From NCBI GenBank assembly GCA_013697785.1, contig JACCWE010000100.1, positions 1 to 33,745 of the forward strand: 33,745 bases of DNA, in the 5' to 3' direction. Numbering within the stretch: position 1 is the stretch's first letter; the number at the start of each line of letters is the position of its first letter. The stretch comes from Gemmatimonadaceae bacterium (GTDB lineage Bacteria > Gemmatimonadota > Gemmatimonadetes > Gemmatimonadales > Gemmatimonadaceae). The notes beneath the pieces were generated by a model. It had not been told where the DNA came from. It did not search any database and worked only from the letters and a program-made list of their open reading frames with translations. The translations under genes and the position numbers were made by a program. This document shows, in pieces, positions 17,930-25,421 of the stretch.

Positions 17930-18963
17930 CGCACCGCCGGCACGACGATCCGCCCCGCGATGATCCCCGCGCGAATTTCTTCGACGCGCGCGTGCACGCT
18001 GTCCGGAATCAGCGCGCGGTTGTGCTCATCGTAGATGTAGCCGACGCCATGCTCCGCGAGCCCGTACTCCTGCACGCCGCCGTGAAAGCTTCCGTCGCGC
18101 GCCCTCCGTATCTGGTCGAGTACCACGGCGTCGACACCCTTCACCATCGATGTCAGCACGTGCCCCGGCGCCTCCGCGTACTGATCGGCATCGACGCCGA
18201 TCGCGAGCCTGTCCATCTGACGCGCCGCTTCGAAGACGCCGAGCCCGGTGGAGCCCGATGCGTGGAAGATCACGTTGACGCCCGACTGATACTGGCTCAG
18301 GGCGAGCTCCTTGCCGCGCCCCGGATTCCGAAACGCCTCCGGGGTCACCCCCGCGTACTGCGCGATCACGGTGCAGTCGGGGCACACGTACATCACGCCC
18401 GCGCGGTAGCCCGCCTCGAACTTGTGAATGAGCGGAATGTCCATCCCGCCGACGAAGCCGAGCTTCTTCGATTTTCCGACGAGCGCCGCGAGCGCGCCAA
18501 CGAGAAACGACCCCTGCTCCTCGCGGAACTTGAGCGCGGCGAGATTCGGCGGCGGTGGGATCACCTTCCCGGCGGAGTCGAGCGCGAGTGCGTAGTCGAC
18601 GCCGGCGAAGCGTGTGTCCGGATACTCCTTCGCGAGAGCGGTGAGATCGTCGGTGAAGATGAAGCCGACCCCCATGACGAGCTGCATGTGCTCGGCCGCG
18701 AGCAGCCTGAGCCCCGCCTCGCGATCGGAGCCTTCACCCGGCTCGATGAAGTGCACGCGTGCGCCAAGAGCCTGCTCGGCGCGCTCGCCACCGCGATACG
18801 CGCCATCGTTGAACGACTTGTCGCCGCGTCCGCCGACGTCGAAGACGATGCCGACGTCGAGCCCGCCGGTCGTCGCTGCGATCGCGGCCGGCGCGGGGTG
18901 GGCGAGCAACAGCGCGATGTGGGCGAGGAGAAGCGCCCCGATGACGAGGAGCAGAGACCGCAC
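17926..18963 (-). CDS. BMP family ABC transporter substrate-binding protein
   Basis: The periplasmic binding protein that delivers the substrate, probably a nucleoside or purine, to the NupOPQ transporter. About 345 residues. The N-terminus after the GTG at 18963 is a long hydrophobic stretch that looks like a Sec signal peptide or uncleaved anchor. No lipobox cysteine is seen, although many homologues (TmpC, BmpA) are lipoproteins. Family motifs are VGIVFDVGGRGDKSFND, AYRGGERA, GVGFIFTDDL, FAGVDY, GSFLVGALAAL, GFVGGMDIPLI and ASGSTGLGVFEAA. The frame is open to 19068, but the extra part overlaps cydA and lacks signal-peptide character. First gene of the long minus-strand unit. Confidence 0.9.
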   Translation of the reverse strand: MRSLLLVIGALLLAHIALLLAHPAPAAIAATTGGLDVGIVFDVGGRGDKSFNDGAYRGGERAEQALGARVHFIEPGEGSDREAGLRLLAAEHMQLVMGVGFIFTDDLTALAKEYPDTRFAGVDYALALDSAGKVIPPPPNLAALKFREEQGSFLVGALAALVGKSKKLGFVGGMDIPLIHKFEAGYRAGVMYVCPDCTVIAQYAGVTPEAFRNPGRGKELALSQYQSGVNVIFHASGSTGLGVFEAARQMDRLAIGVDADQYAEAPGHVLTSMVKGVDAVVLDQIRRARDGSFHGGVQEYGLAEHGVGYIYDEHNRALIPDSVHARVEEIRAGIIAGRIVVPAVR

Positions 18964-19057
18964 GCCCAAAACTCGCGCGCCGTCTGAACGACGGCAAGCA
19001 CACACGACCCACCCAAGCGGCGGTTGCGCCACGCCTCTGCCCTTGCGACTGTTCCTC
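18964..19057. promoter_or_regulatory. Divergent intergenic region between the BMP importer unit and cydAB
   Basis: These 94 bases separate the first genes of two opposite transcription units, so they must hold or overlap promoters for both. I see no convincing sigma-70 boxes. An inverted repeat GCCGTC-TGAAC-GACGGC (18979-18995) lies 16-32 bases before the BMP start and could be an operator, or could be chance in GC-rich DNA. No Shine-Dalgarno sequence is seen before the cydA ATG. Confidence 0.4.
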
Positions 19058-20389
19058 ATGCCCGACATTTTCGCCGCGCGCTCGCAGATGGGTGTGTCGC
19101 TCGCCTTTCACATTATCTTCGCGGTCGTCGGAATCGGGTTGCCCGCATTGATGGTGATCGCCGAGTATCGCTGGCGGCGCACGGGCGACGCAGTCTACCT
19201 CGAGCTCGCCAAGCGCTGGTCGCGCGGCGCCGCGATTCTCTTCGCGGTCGGCGCCGTCTCCGGCACCGTGCTGAGCTTCGAGCTCGGACTCCTCTGGCCG
19301 GAGTTCATGAAGGTGGCAGGCCCGATCATCGGGATGCCGTTTTCCCTCGAGGGCTTTGCCTTCTTCACCGAGGCGATCTTCCTCGGCATCTATCTCTACG
19401 GCTGGGATCGCATCTCGGCGCGCGCGCACGTGATTTCCGGAATCGTCGTCGCCGTGAGCGGCGCGATCTCGGGTGTCTTCGTCGTCATCGCGAACGCCTG
19501 GATGAACACACCGCGCGGCTTCACGCTGGTCGATGGCAAGTTCACGAACATCGATCCGATCGCAGCGATGATGACGCCGGCGGCCTTCCCGCAGGCGCTG
19601 CACATGACGCTGGCCGCGTACGCTGCGACTGGCTTCGCAGTGGCGGGGATCCACGCGGCCATGCTGCTGCGAGATCCCAAAAACAGCTTTCACCGCCATG
19701 CATTCGCGATCGCGATTCTCATCGGCGCGCCCGCCGCGCTCATCCAGCCACTCTCCGGCGACATCAGCGCGCGCTACGTCGCCGCGCAGCAGCCCGTGAA
19801 GCTGGCCGCGATGGAGGCGCACTTCGAGACCATGCGCGGTGCGCCGCTCAACATCGGTGGAATTCCCGACGAAGCGGAGCGGCGTACGAAGTACGCGATC
19901 TCGATTCCGAAGGGACTCTCGTTCCTCGCCACGCACGACTTCAACGCCGAGGTAAAGGGGCTCGACGACTTCCCCCGCGATGTGTGGCCGCCGGTCGCCA
20001 TTATCCACATGGCCTTCGACATCATGGTAGGGCTCGGATCGTTCATGGCACTCGTCGCGCTGCTCGCGCTCGTGACTCAATTCCGGAAGCGTGATGTCGT
20101 CTCGATCCGGTGGCTGATGACGGCGATCGTGCTTGTCGCGCCGATGGGCTTCATCTGCATCGAAGCCGGATGGGTGGTCACCGAGGTCGGGCGTCAGCCG
20201 TGGATCATCTACGGGATTCTGCGCACGGCGGATGCCGTCACGCCAATGCCCGGACTGATCGTTCCCTTTCTTCTCTTCACGGCGCTCTACCTCTTCCTCG
20301 GCTCGATAGTCGCGTGGCTGCTCTACCAGCAGGTACTGCGCAGCCCGCGCGATGACGAACCGCAGCCGAACCAGGCACACGCATCATGA
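19058..20389 (+). CDS. cydA: Cytochrome bd-type quinol oxidase subunit I (CIO-like, short Q-loop)
   Basis: The haem-bearing subunit of cytochrome bd oxidase, which oxidises quinol and reduces oxygen to water in the inner membrane. 443 residues, nine expected helices. The N-terminus RSQMGVSLAFHIIFA contains H18, matching the haem ligand H19 of E. coli CydA. EGFAFFTEAIFLGIYLYGW holds the conserved acid of the haem d region, and QALHMTLAAY holds the second haem histidine. GWVVTEVGRQPW near the C-terminus marks the quinol side. It is about 80 residues shorter than E. coli CydA (522), consistent with the short Q-loop of cyanide-insensitive (CioA-type) oxidases. ATG at 19058 is chosen because it gives the family N-terminus. 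The frame is open upstream to 18614 over the opposite gene. Confidence 0.93.
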   Translation: MPDIFAARSQMGVSLAFHIIFAVVGIGLPALMVIAEYRWRRTGDAVYLELAKRWSRGAAILFAVGAVSGTVLSFELGLLWPEFMKVAGPIIGMPFSLEGFAFFTEAIFLGIYLYGWDRISARAHVISGIVVAVSGAISGVFVVIANAWMNTPRGFTLVDGKFTNIDPIAAMMTPAAFPQALHMTLAAYAATGFAVAGIHAAMLLRDPKNSFHRHAFAIAILIGAPAALIQPLSGDISARYVAAQQPVKLAAMEAHFETMRGAPLNIGGIPDEAERRTKYAISIPKGLSFLATHDFNAEVKGLDDFPRDVWPPVAIIHMAFDIMVGLGSFMALVALLALVTQFRKRDVVSIRWLMTAIVLVAPMGFICIEAGWVVTEVGRQPWIIYGILRTADAVTPMPGLIVPFLLFTALYLFLGSIVAWLLYQQVLRSPRDDEPQPNQAHAS

Positions 20390-21420
20390 CGCTCACTCCC
20401 GCGGTTGCGATCGCCGGCGTAGTCATGGTGGCGCTCACCTTCTACGTTCTCTTCGCCGGCGCGGATTTTGGCGGCGGCGTGTGGGACTTTCTCGCGAGCG
20501 GCCCGCGCAAGAAGGAGCAGCGCAATGTCATTTCGCACGCGCTCGCTCCGATCTGGGAGGCCAATCACGTCTGGCTGATCCTCGTGATCGTGCTGCTCTT
20601 CACCTGCTTCCCATCCGCGTTCTCGATTATCGTCATCGTGCTGCACATTCCGCTCACCTTTATGCTCCTCGGCATCGTGCTGCGCGGGTCGGCGTTCATC
20701 TTTCGCAGCTACGGGAGCACGGCTGACGCGGCGCAGCAATGGTGGGGGCGCGTCTTCGCCATCGCGAGCATCGTGACGCCGGTGCTGCTCGGCATGTGCG
20801 TCGGCGCGGTGGCGACGGGGATCGCATGGGGTACGCACCCCGCATCGTACGGCGAGCCGACGCATCTGCCGTTCGTGACCGACTTCATCCTGCCGTGGTA
20901 CACCTGGTTCGGCCTCGGAGTGGGCCTCATGGCGCTCGCGCTCTTCTCCTTTCTCGCCGCGGTTTACCTCACGGTCGAAACGGAAGGGACGCCGCTGCAG
21001 GAGGATTTCCGCAAGCGCGCGCTCTGGTCGGCCGGGGCGGTGTTCGTGATCGCATTCGGCGTTCTCGCTCTGTCGTGGAGCCAGGCACCGATGGTTCGAC
21101 GCGGACTCATGGCCGGATCGTGGGCGTTCCCCTTTCACGTGGTCACCGGCGTCTCGGCGTTGACAGCGATCGCCGCTCTCTACACTCGCCGCTTTCATCT
21201 CGCACGCACCGCAGCTGCGGCGCAAGTGACCTTCATTCTTTGGGGATGGGCTGCGTCACAGTACCCGTATCTACTACCGCCGACGCTCACGATCGAGGCC
21301 GCTGCCGCGCCGATGCGCACACTGGTGCTCGTCCTCTGGGCGCTCGCGGCCGGCGCGTGCGTGCTCTTTCCCTCGCTCTACTATCTCTTCCGCATCTTCA
21401 AGATGCAGCGGAGTGCGTAG
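20386..21420 (+). CDS. cydB: Cytochrome bd-type quinol oxidase subunit II
   Basis: The partner subunit of the oxidase, 344 residues with about eight or nine helices. It carries the CydB signatures FAGADFGGGVWDF (about residues 23-35), APIWEANHVWLILV, IVLRGSAFIFRSY and WGTHPASYG. In the family this subunit supports assembly and the proton path rather than quinol oxidation. ATG at 20386 overlaps the cydA stop (ATGA), so the two subunits are probably made in step. No small cydX-like gene follows: the stop at 21420 is followed by an 83-base gap and then the end of the opposite kinase gene. Confidence 0.93.
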   Translation: MTLTPAVAIAGVVMVALTFYVLFAGADFGGGVWDFLASGPRKKEQRNVISHALAPIWEANHVWLILVIVLLFTCFPSAFSIIVIVLHIPLTFMLLGIVLRGSAFIFRSYGSTADAAQQWWGRVFAIASIVTPVLLGMCVGAVATGIAWGTHPASYGEPTHLPFVTDFILPWYTWFGLGVGLMALALFSFLAAVYLTVETEGTPLQEDFRKRALWSAGAVFVIAFGVLALSWSQAPMVRRGLMAGSWAFPFHVVTGVSALTAIAALYTRRFHLARTAAAAQVTFILWGWAASQYPYLLPPTLTIEAAAAPMRTLVLVLWALAAGACVLFPSLYYLFRIFKMQRSA

Positions 21421-21472
21421 GGAGAGGGTATGGGAATCTGGAAAATCGACAAAAACGGAAAACGGCATGGAC

Positions 21473-21498
21473 AAAAAACGGACAACTGCGCGTGCAGT
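21473..21498 (-). terminator. Possible intrinsic terminator of the kinase gene
   Basis: Read on the minus strand, just after the kinase stop (21504): a short hairpin ACTGC-ACGC-GCAGT (21485-21498), which can be extended by ACA/TGT with one bulged G, then six bases and a run of six T (21473-21478). The stem is short for a GC-rich genome, so this is tentative. Confidence 0.4.
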
Positions 21499-21503
21499 CT
21501 GTT

Positions 21504-24410
21504 CTACGGCTTCTTCAGCGGAATCTTCGTCGACGCATTCTCGTCGCTCAACCGCTTGAGCCCCGCGCGCGCCTGATCGGAGATCTGCTTGAAGTACGGA
21601 TCGCCGTTCTGCCACATGTCACCGACGAAGGCGTACGCATCGCGCGCTCGCGGCTTGTCGCCCAACTTCTCGGCGACGCGCCCGCGCTGGAATTCGGCGA
21701 GAACCCCAAGGGGCGCATTGAGGACGCTCGTTTCGTCGAGGATCGCTGCTGCCTCTGCGTCGCGCCCCTGCGAGGAGAGCAGCATCGCCTGCGTGATCCA
21801 TCCCCATCCGCACGAATGACAGAGGCTGTCCGGCAACGCGGCGAACTGCCTGATCGCGCCGGCCGTGTCACGCCGTGCCAGGGTCATGTACGTGCGCGCG
21901 AGAGCCATCACATAAGTGAACTCGCTCGCTTCGAATGGTGGATGCGGCGTCTTCGCCATCGAGTCTGCCACCTGCATGACGAGCTTGATCGGCAGCGTGT
22001 CGTCCCTCATCCCCCAAAAGCTGATCGCACACGAGGCACAATATTTTCCCTGGCGGAGCGCCACGAGCACCGCACTGTCGGCCTCCGTCGCAGGTATCTC
22101 TCCCGCAATCGAGGCGCCGAGCAGCGCGTCGGGGCTGCGGTAGACGGCTAGAGCCTCGCGCAAGTGCCCGCGAAGAGCGAGCGCGTACGCGACTCGTCGC
22201 TGGCGATGTGCGGAATCCGCGAAGCCCGCAAAGTTGGCTTTTCTACCACTGGCAATCAGACGGGCGAGCCGGACCGTTGTCTCCGCGCTGTCCGCCCACT
22301 CGATGGCCGCCGATGCCGCATGCTGCAGCTGGTCGGCGGATGCGGTGTCGAGCATCCTCTGCGTTTCCGTGGTCTGCGCGAGCGCCGGGTCGGCGAGCCG
22401 CGCGAGCAATCGCATGCCTTCTGCGTCGACATCCGTCGGATTCTTCGCGAGATAAGCATCGAGGTAGCGACGACCGTTCGCCGTTCCGTAGCGGAACGAC
22501 ATCTCGATGGCGTGGATGTACGATGGCGTGAACGCCGAGTCGAGAGCGATGGCCTTGTCGAACGTGCGAACGACCTGGCTCTCGGGAACGCCGGTCTGCT
22601 GTCCCCACCCCCAGTGGTACTGCGCGTCACCCAATAGGAACCAGCCTTCGGGATCGTTCGGATAACGTCGCACCAGCTCGTGCGTAGTCGCGAACAACGC
22701 CTTCTGATCGACCAGCCGCACCGCATCGGGCGACGAGCCGAGCTTCGCGAACTGCGCCCCGCCCACGACGAACATGCTGTCGCGCGGCGACAGGCCATGT
22801 GTGTAACGAGCCGCGCGCGTCAGCAGATCGACCGCGCTGGAATCGGCGGCGCCGCCCACCCAACCGCGCGCGGCGCCGTTTTGCGTCATCGCTATCCCGA
22901 ACGTCGAATCGCTCGACACCGCCTTGTCGTAGTAGGCGACCGCCGAATCCCACGCGCTCTGACGGAAGAATTGCTGCGCCTGCAGAAACGCCTTGAGCGC
23001 GGGAAGGGAAGTGGTGCCCACGGACGACATCTGGGCGAAGCCGAGCGCGCGCGTCTTGCCGAGCTCGCGGAGGAGGCCGACGGTGAGCGAATCGGAGAGT
23101 CGGTCCATGTGCGACAACCCGTCGCGCCGTTCGACATCGCCGATCACGTTTCCGGACCCGACGTCGACGAGCGAAGCCGACGCGCGAACGGAGTCCGTTC
23201 CCGATTTGATGAGCCGCCCGAACACCGCGAGTCGTGCGCCCGTCGATCTGCCGAGGAGGCGCGCCGACTCCTTGTCCGCGCGCCCAGTCCAGCGCCGCAC
23301 CACCAGCGTCGGCGACACTGTGCGAAGTGGCCCCGCGCCGTCGAGGTTGCGCGAGAGGACGTCGACCATCCCCTCGTGCCAAAGCTTTAGGTCCGCATCG
23401 ACGACATCGAAAGGCGCGACCGCGACGAGATTTTGATCGAGCGGCCCCGATCTCGTGCGGCGGGAGAAGTAAATGCCGGCAATCACGAGCAGCGCGACGA
23501 CCGCCGCGCCGACCGCGAACAGCGGCGCGCGCGAGCCACGCGCGCCCGTCGGCGCCGTCTCGAGCGCATCGCGGAATTCCTCGGCCGTGCGAAAGCGCTC
23601 GTCGGGAAGCTTGGCGAGCGCGCGCACGATTGCAGCGTTCACGGCGGGCGGTGTGTCCGCGCGCAGCTTCGCGACCGGGGGCGCCGGCTCGGTGAGATGG
23701 GCGACGATCATGCTCTGCACGGAGCCCGAGCTGCCGAACGGATGAACACCGGCGAGCATCTCGTAGCCGACGAGCCCGAGCGCGTAGATGTCCGCGCGCG
23801 CATCGACGTTGCTCTCCCCCGCCGCCTGCTCCGGCGACATGTACGTCGGCGTGCCGACGGACATTCCGGTGCCCGTGAGATTTTCTCCAGCCACGGTCGA
23901 TGCCGCACGCGCGGCAGAGATGGCGCGGGCGACGCCGAAGTCCGCGAGCACGGCGTGCCCTTCCTCGAGCAGGATGTTCTCCGGCTTGATGTCGCGATGC
24001 ACGATCCCCTTGCGGTGCGCGAAGGCGAGCGCGTCGGCGACCTCGACGAGAATGCGCACGGCGTCGCGCACGGGGAGCTTGCCGCTCGCCTTGAGCTTGT
24101 GGCGCAGCGACTCTCCCTGTACGTACGGCATCACGTACCACAGGAGATCGTCGTCCGAGCCGGCGGCGAGAATCGGCACGATGTGCGGATGCTGCAATTG
24201 CGCGGCGACCTCGATCTCCTTCTTGAATCGCGCCGCGCTGACCTCGCTCGTGAGCTCGGGCGGCAGCACCTTGATCACGACCTGGCGATTTAGAGACCGT
24301 TCAGTCGCAACAAAGAGCCTGCTCATCCCGCCGCCGCCCAGCTCGCGCTCGAGTAGATACGCGTCGCCGAGCGCAGTTTGTAGTCGTGCGGGGAGGAGCA
24401 GGTCGGTCAC
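21504..24410 (-). CDS. Transmembrane serine/threonine protein kinase with TPR-like C-terminal domain
   Basis: A 968-residue PknB-type kinase. The N-terminal cytoplasmic kinase domain (about 18-285) has the glycine loop ELGGGGMSRLFVA, catalytic K47 (VVIKVL), HRDIKPEN (138-145), DFG (157-159), GTPTYMSPEQAAGE and DIYALGLVGYEML, so it should be active. One membrane helix follows (about 297-316). Then comes a region resembling the FlgO/TolB-like segment of such kinases (VAVAPFDVVDADLKLWHEG) and a long helical TPR-like tail. No PASTA domain is seen. The tail has two CxxC pairs (C791/C794, C864/C867). Targets are unknown. Start: GTG at 24410 with AGAGG seven bases upstream. The frame is open to 24458, but an ATG there would add 16 unlike residues. 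Confidence 0.9.
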   Translation of the reverse strand: MTDLLLPARLQTALGDAYLLERELGGGGMSRLFVATERSLNRQVVIKVLPPELTSEVSAARFKKEIEVAAQLQHPHIVPILAAGSDDDLLWYVMPYVQGESLRHKLKASGKLPVRDAVRILVEVADALAFAHRKGIVHRDIKPENILLEEGHAVLADFGVARAISAARAASTVAGENLTGTGMSVGTPTYMSPEQAAGESNVDARADIYALGLVGYEMLAGVHPFGSSGSVQSMIVAHLTEPAPPVAKLRADTPPAVNAAIVRALAKLPDERFRTAEEFRDALETAPTGARGSRAPLFAVGAAVVALLVIAGIYFSRRTRSGPLDQNLVAVAPFDVVDADLKLWHEGMVDVLSRNLDGAGPLRTVSPTLVVRRWTGRADKESARLLGRSTGARLAVFGRLIKSGTDSVRASASLVDVGSGNVIGDVERRDGLSHMDRLSDSLTVGLLRELGKTRALGFAQMSSVGTTSLPALKAFLQAQQFFRQSAWDSAVAYYDKAVSSDSTFGIAMTQNGAARGWVGGAADSSAVDLLTRAARYTHGLSPRDSMFVVGGAQFAKLGSSPDAVRLVDQKALFATTHELVRRYPNDPEGWFLLGDAQYHWGWGQQTGVPESQVVRTFDKAIALDSAFTPSYIHAIEMSFRYGTANGRRYLDAYLAKNPTDVDAEGMRLLARLADPALAQTTETQRMLDTASADQLQHAASAAIEWADSAETTVRLARLIASGRKANFAGFADSAHRQRRVAYALALRGHLREALAVYRSPDALLGASIAGEIPATEADSAVLVALRQGKYCASCAISFWGMRDDTLPIKLVMQVADSMAKTPHPPFEASEFTYVMALARTYMTLARRDTAGAIRQFAALPDSLCHSCGWGWITQAMLLSSQGRDAEAAAILDETSVLNAPLGVLAEFQRGRVAEKLGDKPRARDAYAFVGDMWQNGDPYFKQISDQARAGLKRLSDENASTKIPLKKP

Positions 24411-24417
24411 GAAGAAA

Positions 24418-24422
24418 CCTCT
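24418..24422 (-). promoter_or_regulatory. Ribosome binding site that sets the kinase start
   Basis: Minus-strand AGAGG, seven bases before the GTG at 24410. It supports this GTG over the upstream in-frame ATG at 24458. Confidence 0.55.
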
Positions 24423-24441
24423 GTGGGGAGCACGCCTAAGG

Positions 24442-24469
24442 ATAATGGGAGCGGCCATTGCTTCGTCAG
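24442..24469 (-). promoter_or_regulatory. Candidate sigma-70 promoter for the kinase gene
   Basis: On the minus strand, CTGACG (24464-24469) and CATTAT (24442-24447) are each 4/6 matches to the -35 and -10 consensus and are separated by 16 bases. Transcription would begin about 25 bases before the GTG start. It lies in the divergent 141-base region between the kinase and the small lipoprotein gene. Weak evidence. Confidence 0.3.
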
Positions 24470-24541
24470 AGCGCAGCCGATGCTTGGGCGGGTCCTTAAC
24501 GAACGGGCGCGGGGAGCGTCGGCTATGAAAGGACCCACAAC

Positions 24542-24548
24542 GGAGGAG
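24542..24548 (+). promoter_or_regulatory. Strong ribosome binding site of the WxxGxW lipoprotein gene
   Basis: GGAGGAG, ending three bases before the ATG at 24552. It decides the start at the signal peptide rather than at in-frame codons upstream. Confidence 0.7.
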
Positions 24549-24551
24549 CTC

Positions 24552-24869
24552 ATGTCAAAGCGCTGGACAATCGCACTCTTCAGCTTCACTCTCGCGACGA
24601 CGCCGATGGCGGGCTGCGCGAGCGCGCCGGCACAGGGCGGCCGCGTATATGTTCGCGAGGGACCGCCGGCGATTCGGCGAGAGGTCATCGTCGTGCGTCC
24701 GGGCGCGAATTACGTCTACATTCGCGGGCACTGGGGCTACGGGGGCAGCGGATACGCGTGGGTGCCGGGCAGATGGGACCGCCCCGAAGGCAGGCGTCAC
24801 CGTTGGAGCGAAGGGCATTGGGCGCACGACCGCAACGGCTGGTACTGGATCGAGGGTCGCTGGCGGTAG
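24552..24869 (+). CDS. Small lipoprotein with WxxGxW repeats (YXWGXW family)
   Basis: A 105-residue exported protein. The N-terminus is a signal peptide ending at a lipobox-like MAGC, with lipidation expected at C22. The mature part has four aromatic repeats of about 14-20 residues: YIRGHW, WVPGRW, WSEGHW and WIEGRW. These match the WxxGxW repeat proteins of diderm bacteria, whose role is unknown but presumed to be in the envelope. ATG at 24552 is chosen because GGAGGAG lies immediately upstream and because it begins the signal peptide. In-frame codons further up (for example ATG 24525) are less likely. It is divergent from the kinase and followed by a strong hairpin. Confidence 0.85.
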   Translation: MSKRWTIALFSFTLATTPMAGCASAPAQGGRVYVREGPPAIRREVIVVRPGANYVYIRGHWGYGGSGYAWVPGRWDRPEGRRHRWSEGHWAHDRNGWYWIEGRWR

Positions 24870-24876
24870 AGAAAGC

Positions 24877-24919
24877 AGAAAATGCCCGAGCCGGCTCAGT
24901 GCGGGCTCGGGCATTTTCT
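24877..24919. terminator. Bidirectional intrinsic terminator hairpin
   Basis: A perfect 16-base-pair inverted repeat: left arm AGAAAATGCCCGAGCC (24877-24892), 11-base loop, right arm GGCTCGGGCATTTTCT (24904-24919). The GC-rich core is flanked by A4 on one side and T4 on the other, so it can act as a terminator in both directions. It sits between two convergent genes, the WxxGxW lipoprotein (ends 24869) and the DUF4440 gene (ends 24934). Confidence 0.88.
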
Positions 24920-24933
24920 CGTCTGATGGCGCG

Positions 24934-25356
24934 CTACTTCTTCGGCGCCTTGTCTCGTCCGAACGGATCGCCCGCGGGCGACTCCGTGTGCAGGGCGCAG
25001 CGCCATTCGCCATCGCGCCGGATCCATACCGACGAATCGTGTGCGTCGAATTGCAGCTCCTTTCCTTCGACGACGATTCGCTCGTTCACTGAATAGGCGA
25101 CGATCGCGATGTCGTCGGTGAGAAAGCGCACCTGGCGCGTCTTCTCGTTGAAGGAGAACTCCTTGAGCTCCCACTTTCCTTCCGCGGTCATCCTCGCCAT
25201 CGACTTTCTGTCGATCGCCGACACGCCCTGGGCGCCTACGATGATCGATCCATCATCGGTCAGCTCCTGCGCAGCGTTGCCATCCTTGCTCTTCATCGCA
25301 TCCCAGAAGGCCTGCTCGGTCTCGATCAGCTCCTGCTCTTTCGTCTGAGTGGTCAT
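24934..25356 (-). CDS. DUF4440/SnoaL-like (NTF2 fold) protein
   Basis: A small soluble protein of 140 residues with no signal peptide. It has the cone-shaped NTF2-fold pattern: an N-terminal helix with LIETEQAFWDAMKSKD (about residues 10-25), LTDDGSIIVGAQGV, then strands RQVRFLTDDIAIVAYSV and SSVWIRRDGEWRCALH. The DUF4440 branch is mostly uncharacterised, and some relatives are ketosteroid isomerase-like or ligand-binding. The C-terminal 15 residues are polar and probably disordered. ATG at 25356 is preceded by a strong GGGAGGA (25361-25367). It lies downstream of the YyaL-like gene on the same strand, 65 bases apart, and has its own ribosome site, so it may be expressed separately. Confidence 0.82.
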   Translation of the reverse strand: MTTQTKEQELIETEQAFWDAMKSKDGNAAQELTDDGSIIVGAQGVSAIDRKSMARMTAEGKWELKEFSFNEKTRQVRFLTDDIAIVAYSVNERIVVEGKELQFDAHDSSVWIRRDGEWRCALHTESPAGDPFGRDKAPKK

Positions 25357-25393
25357 GCTTTCCTCCCTATCGGTGCGTAGCAGTGCAAAACTC

Positions 25394-25410
25394 TGCTTTA
25401 CGAGAAAGCA
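25394..25410 (-). terminator. Possible weak terminator after the YyaL-like gene
   Basis: On the minus strand, TGCTTT-CTCGT-AAAGCA forms a 6-base-pair hairpin 11 bases after the YyaL-like stop, followed by GAGTTTTG. The stem is short and the T run interrupted, so this is tentative. It could also be a regulatory site for the DUF4440 gene. Confidence 0.3.
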
Positions 25411-25421
25411 TTGGACCAGAA

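Noticed and set aside
16337-18034. 565-codon open frame on the plus strand opposite nupO
   Set aside because: It is low-complexity, Arg- and His-rich, with no family motif. The opposite strand encodes an intact two-domain ATPase with all motifs.
18734-20380. 548-codon open frame on the minus strand opposite cydA
   Set aside because: It has the composition of an antisense shadow (Arg, Asp, His, Glu) and is excluded by the well-supported cydA and BMP genes.
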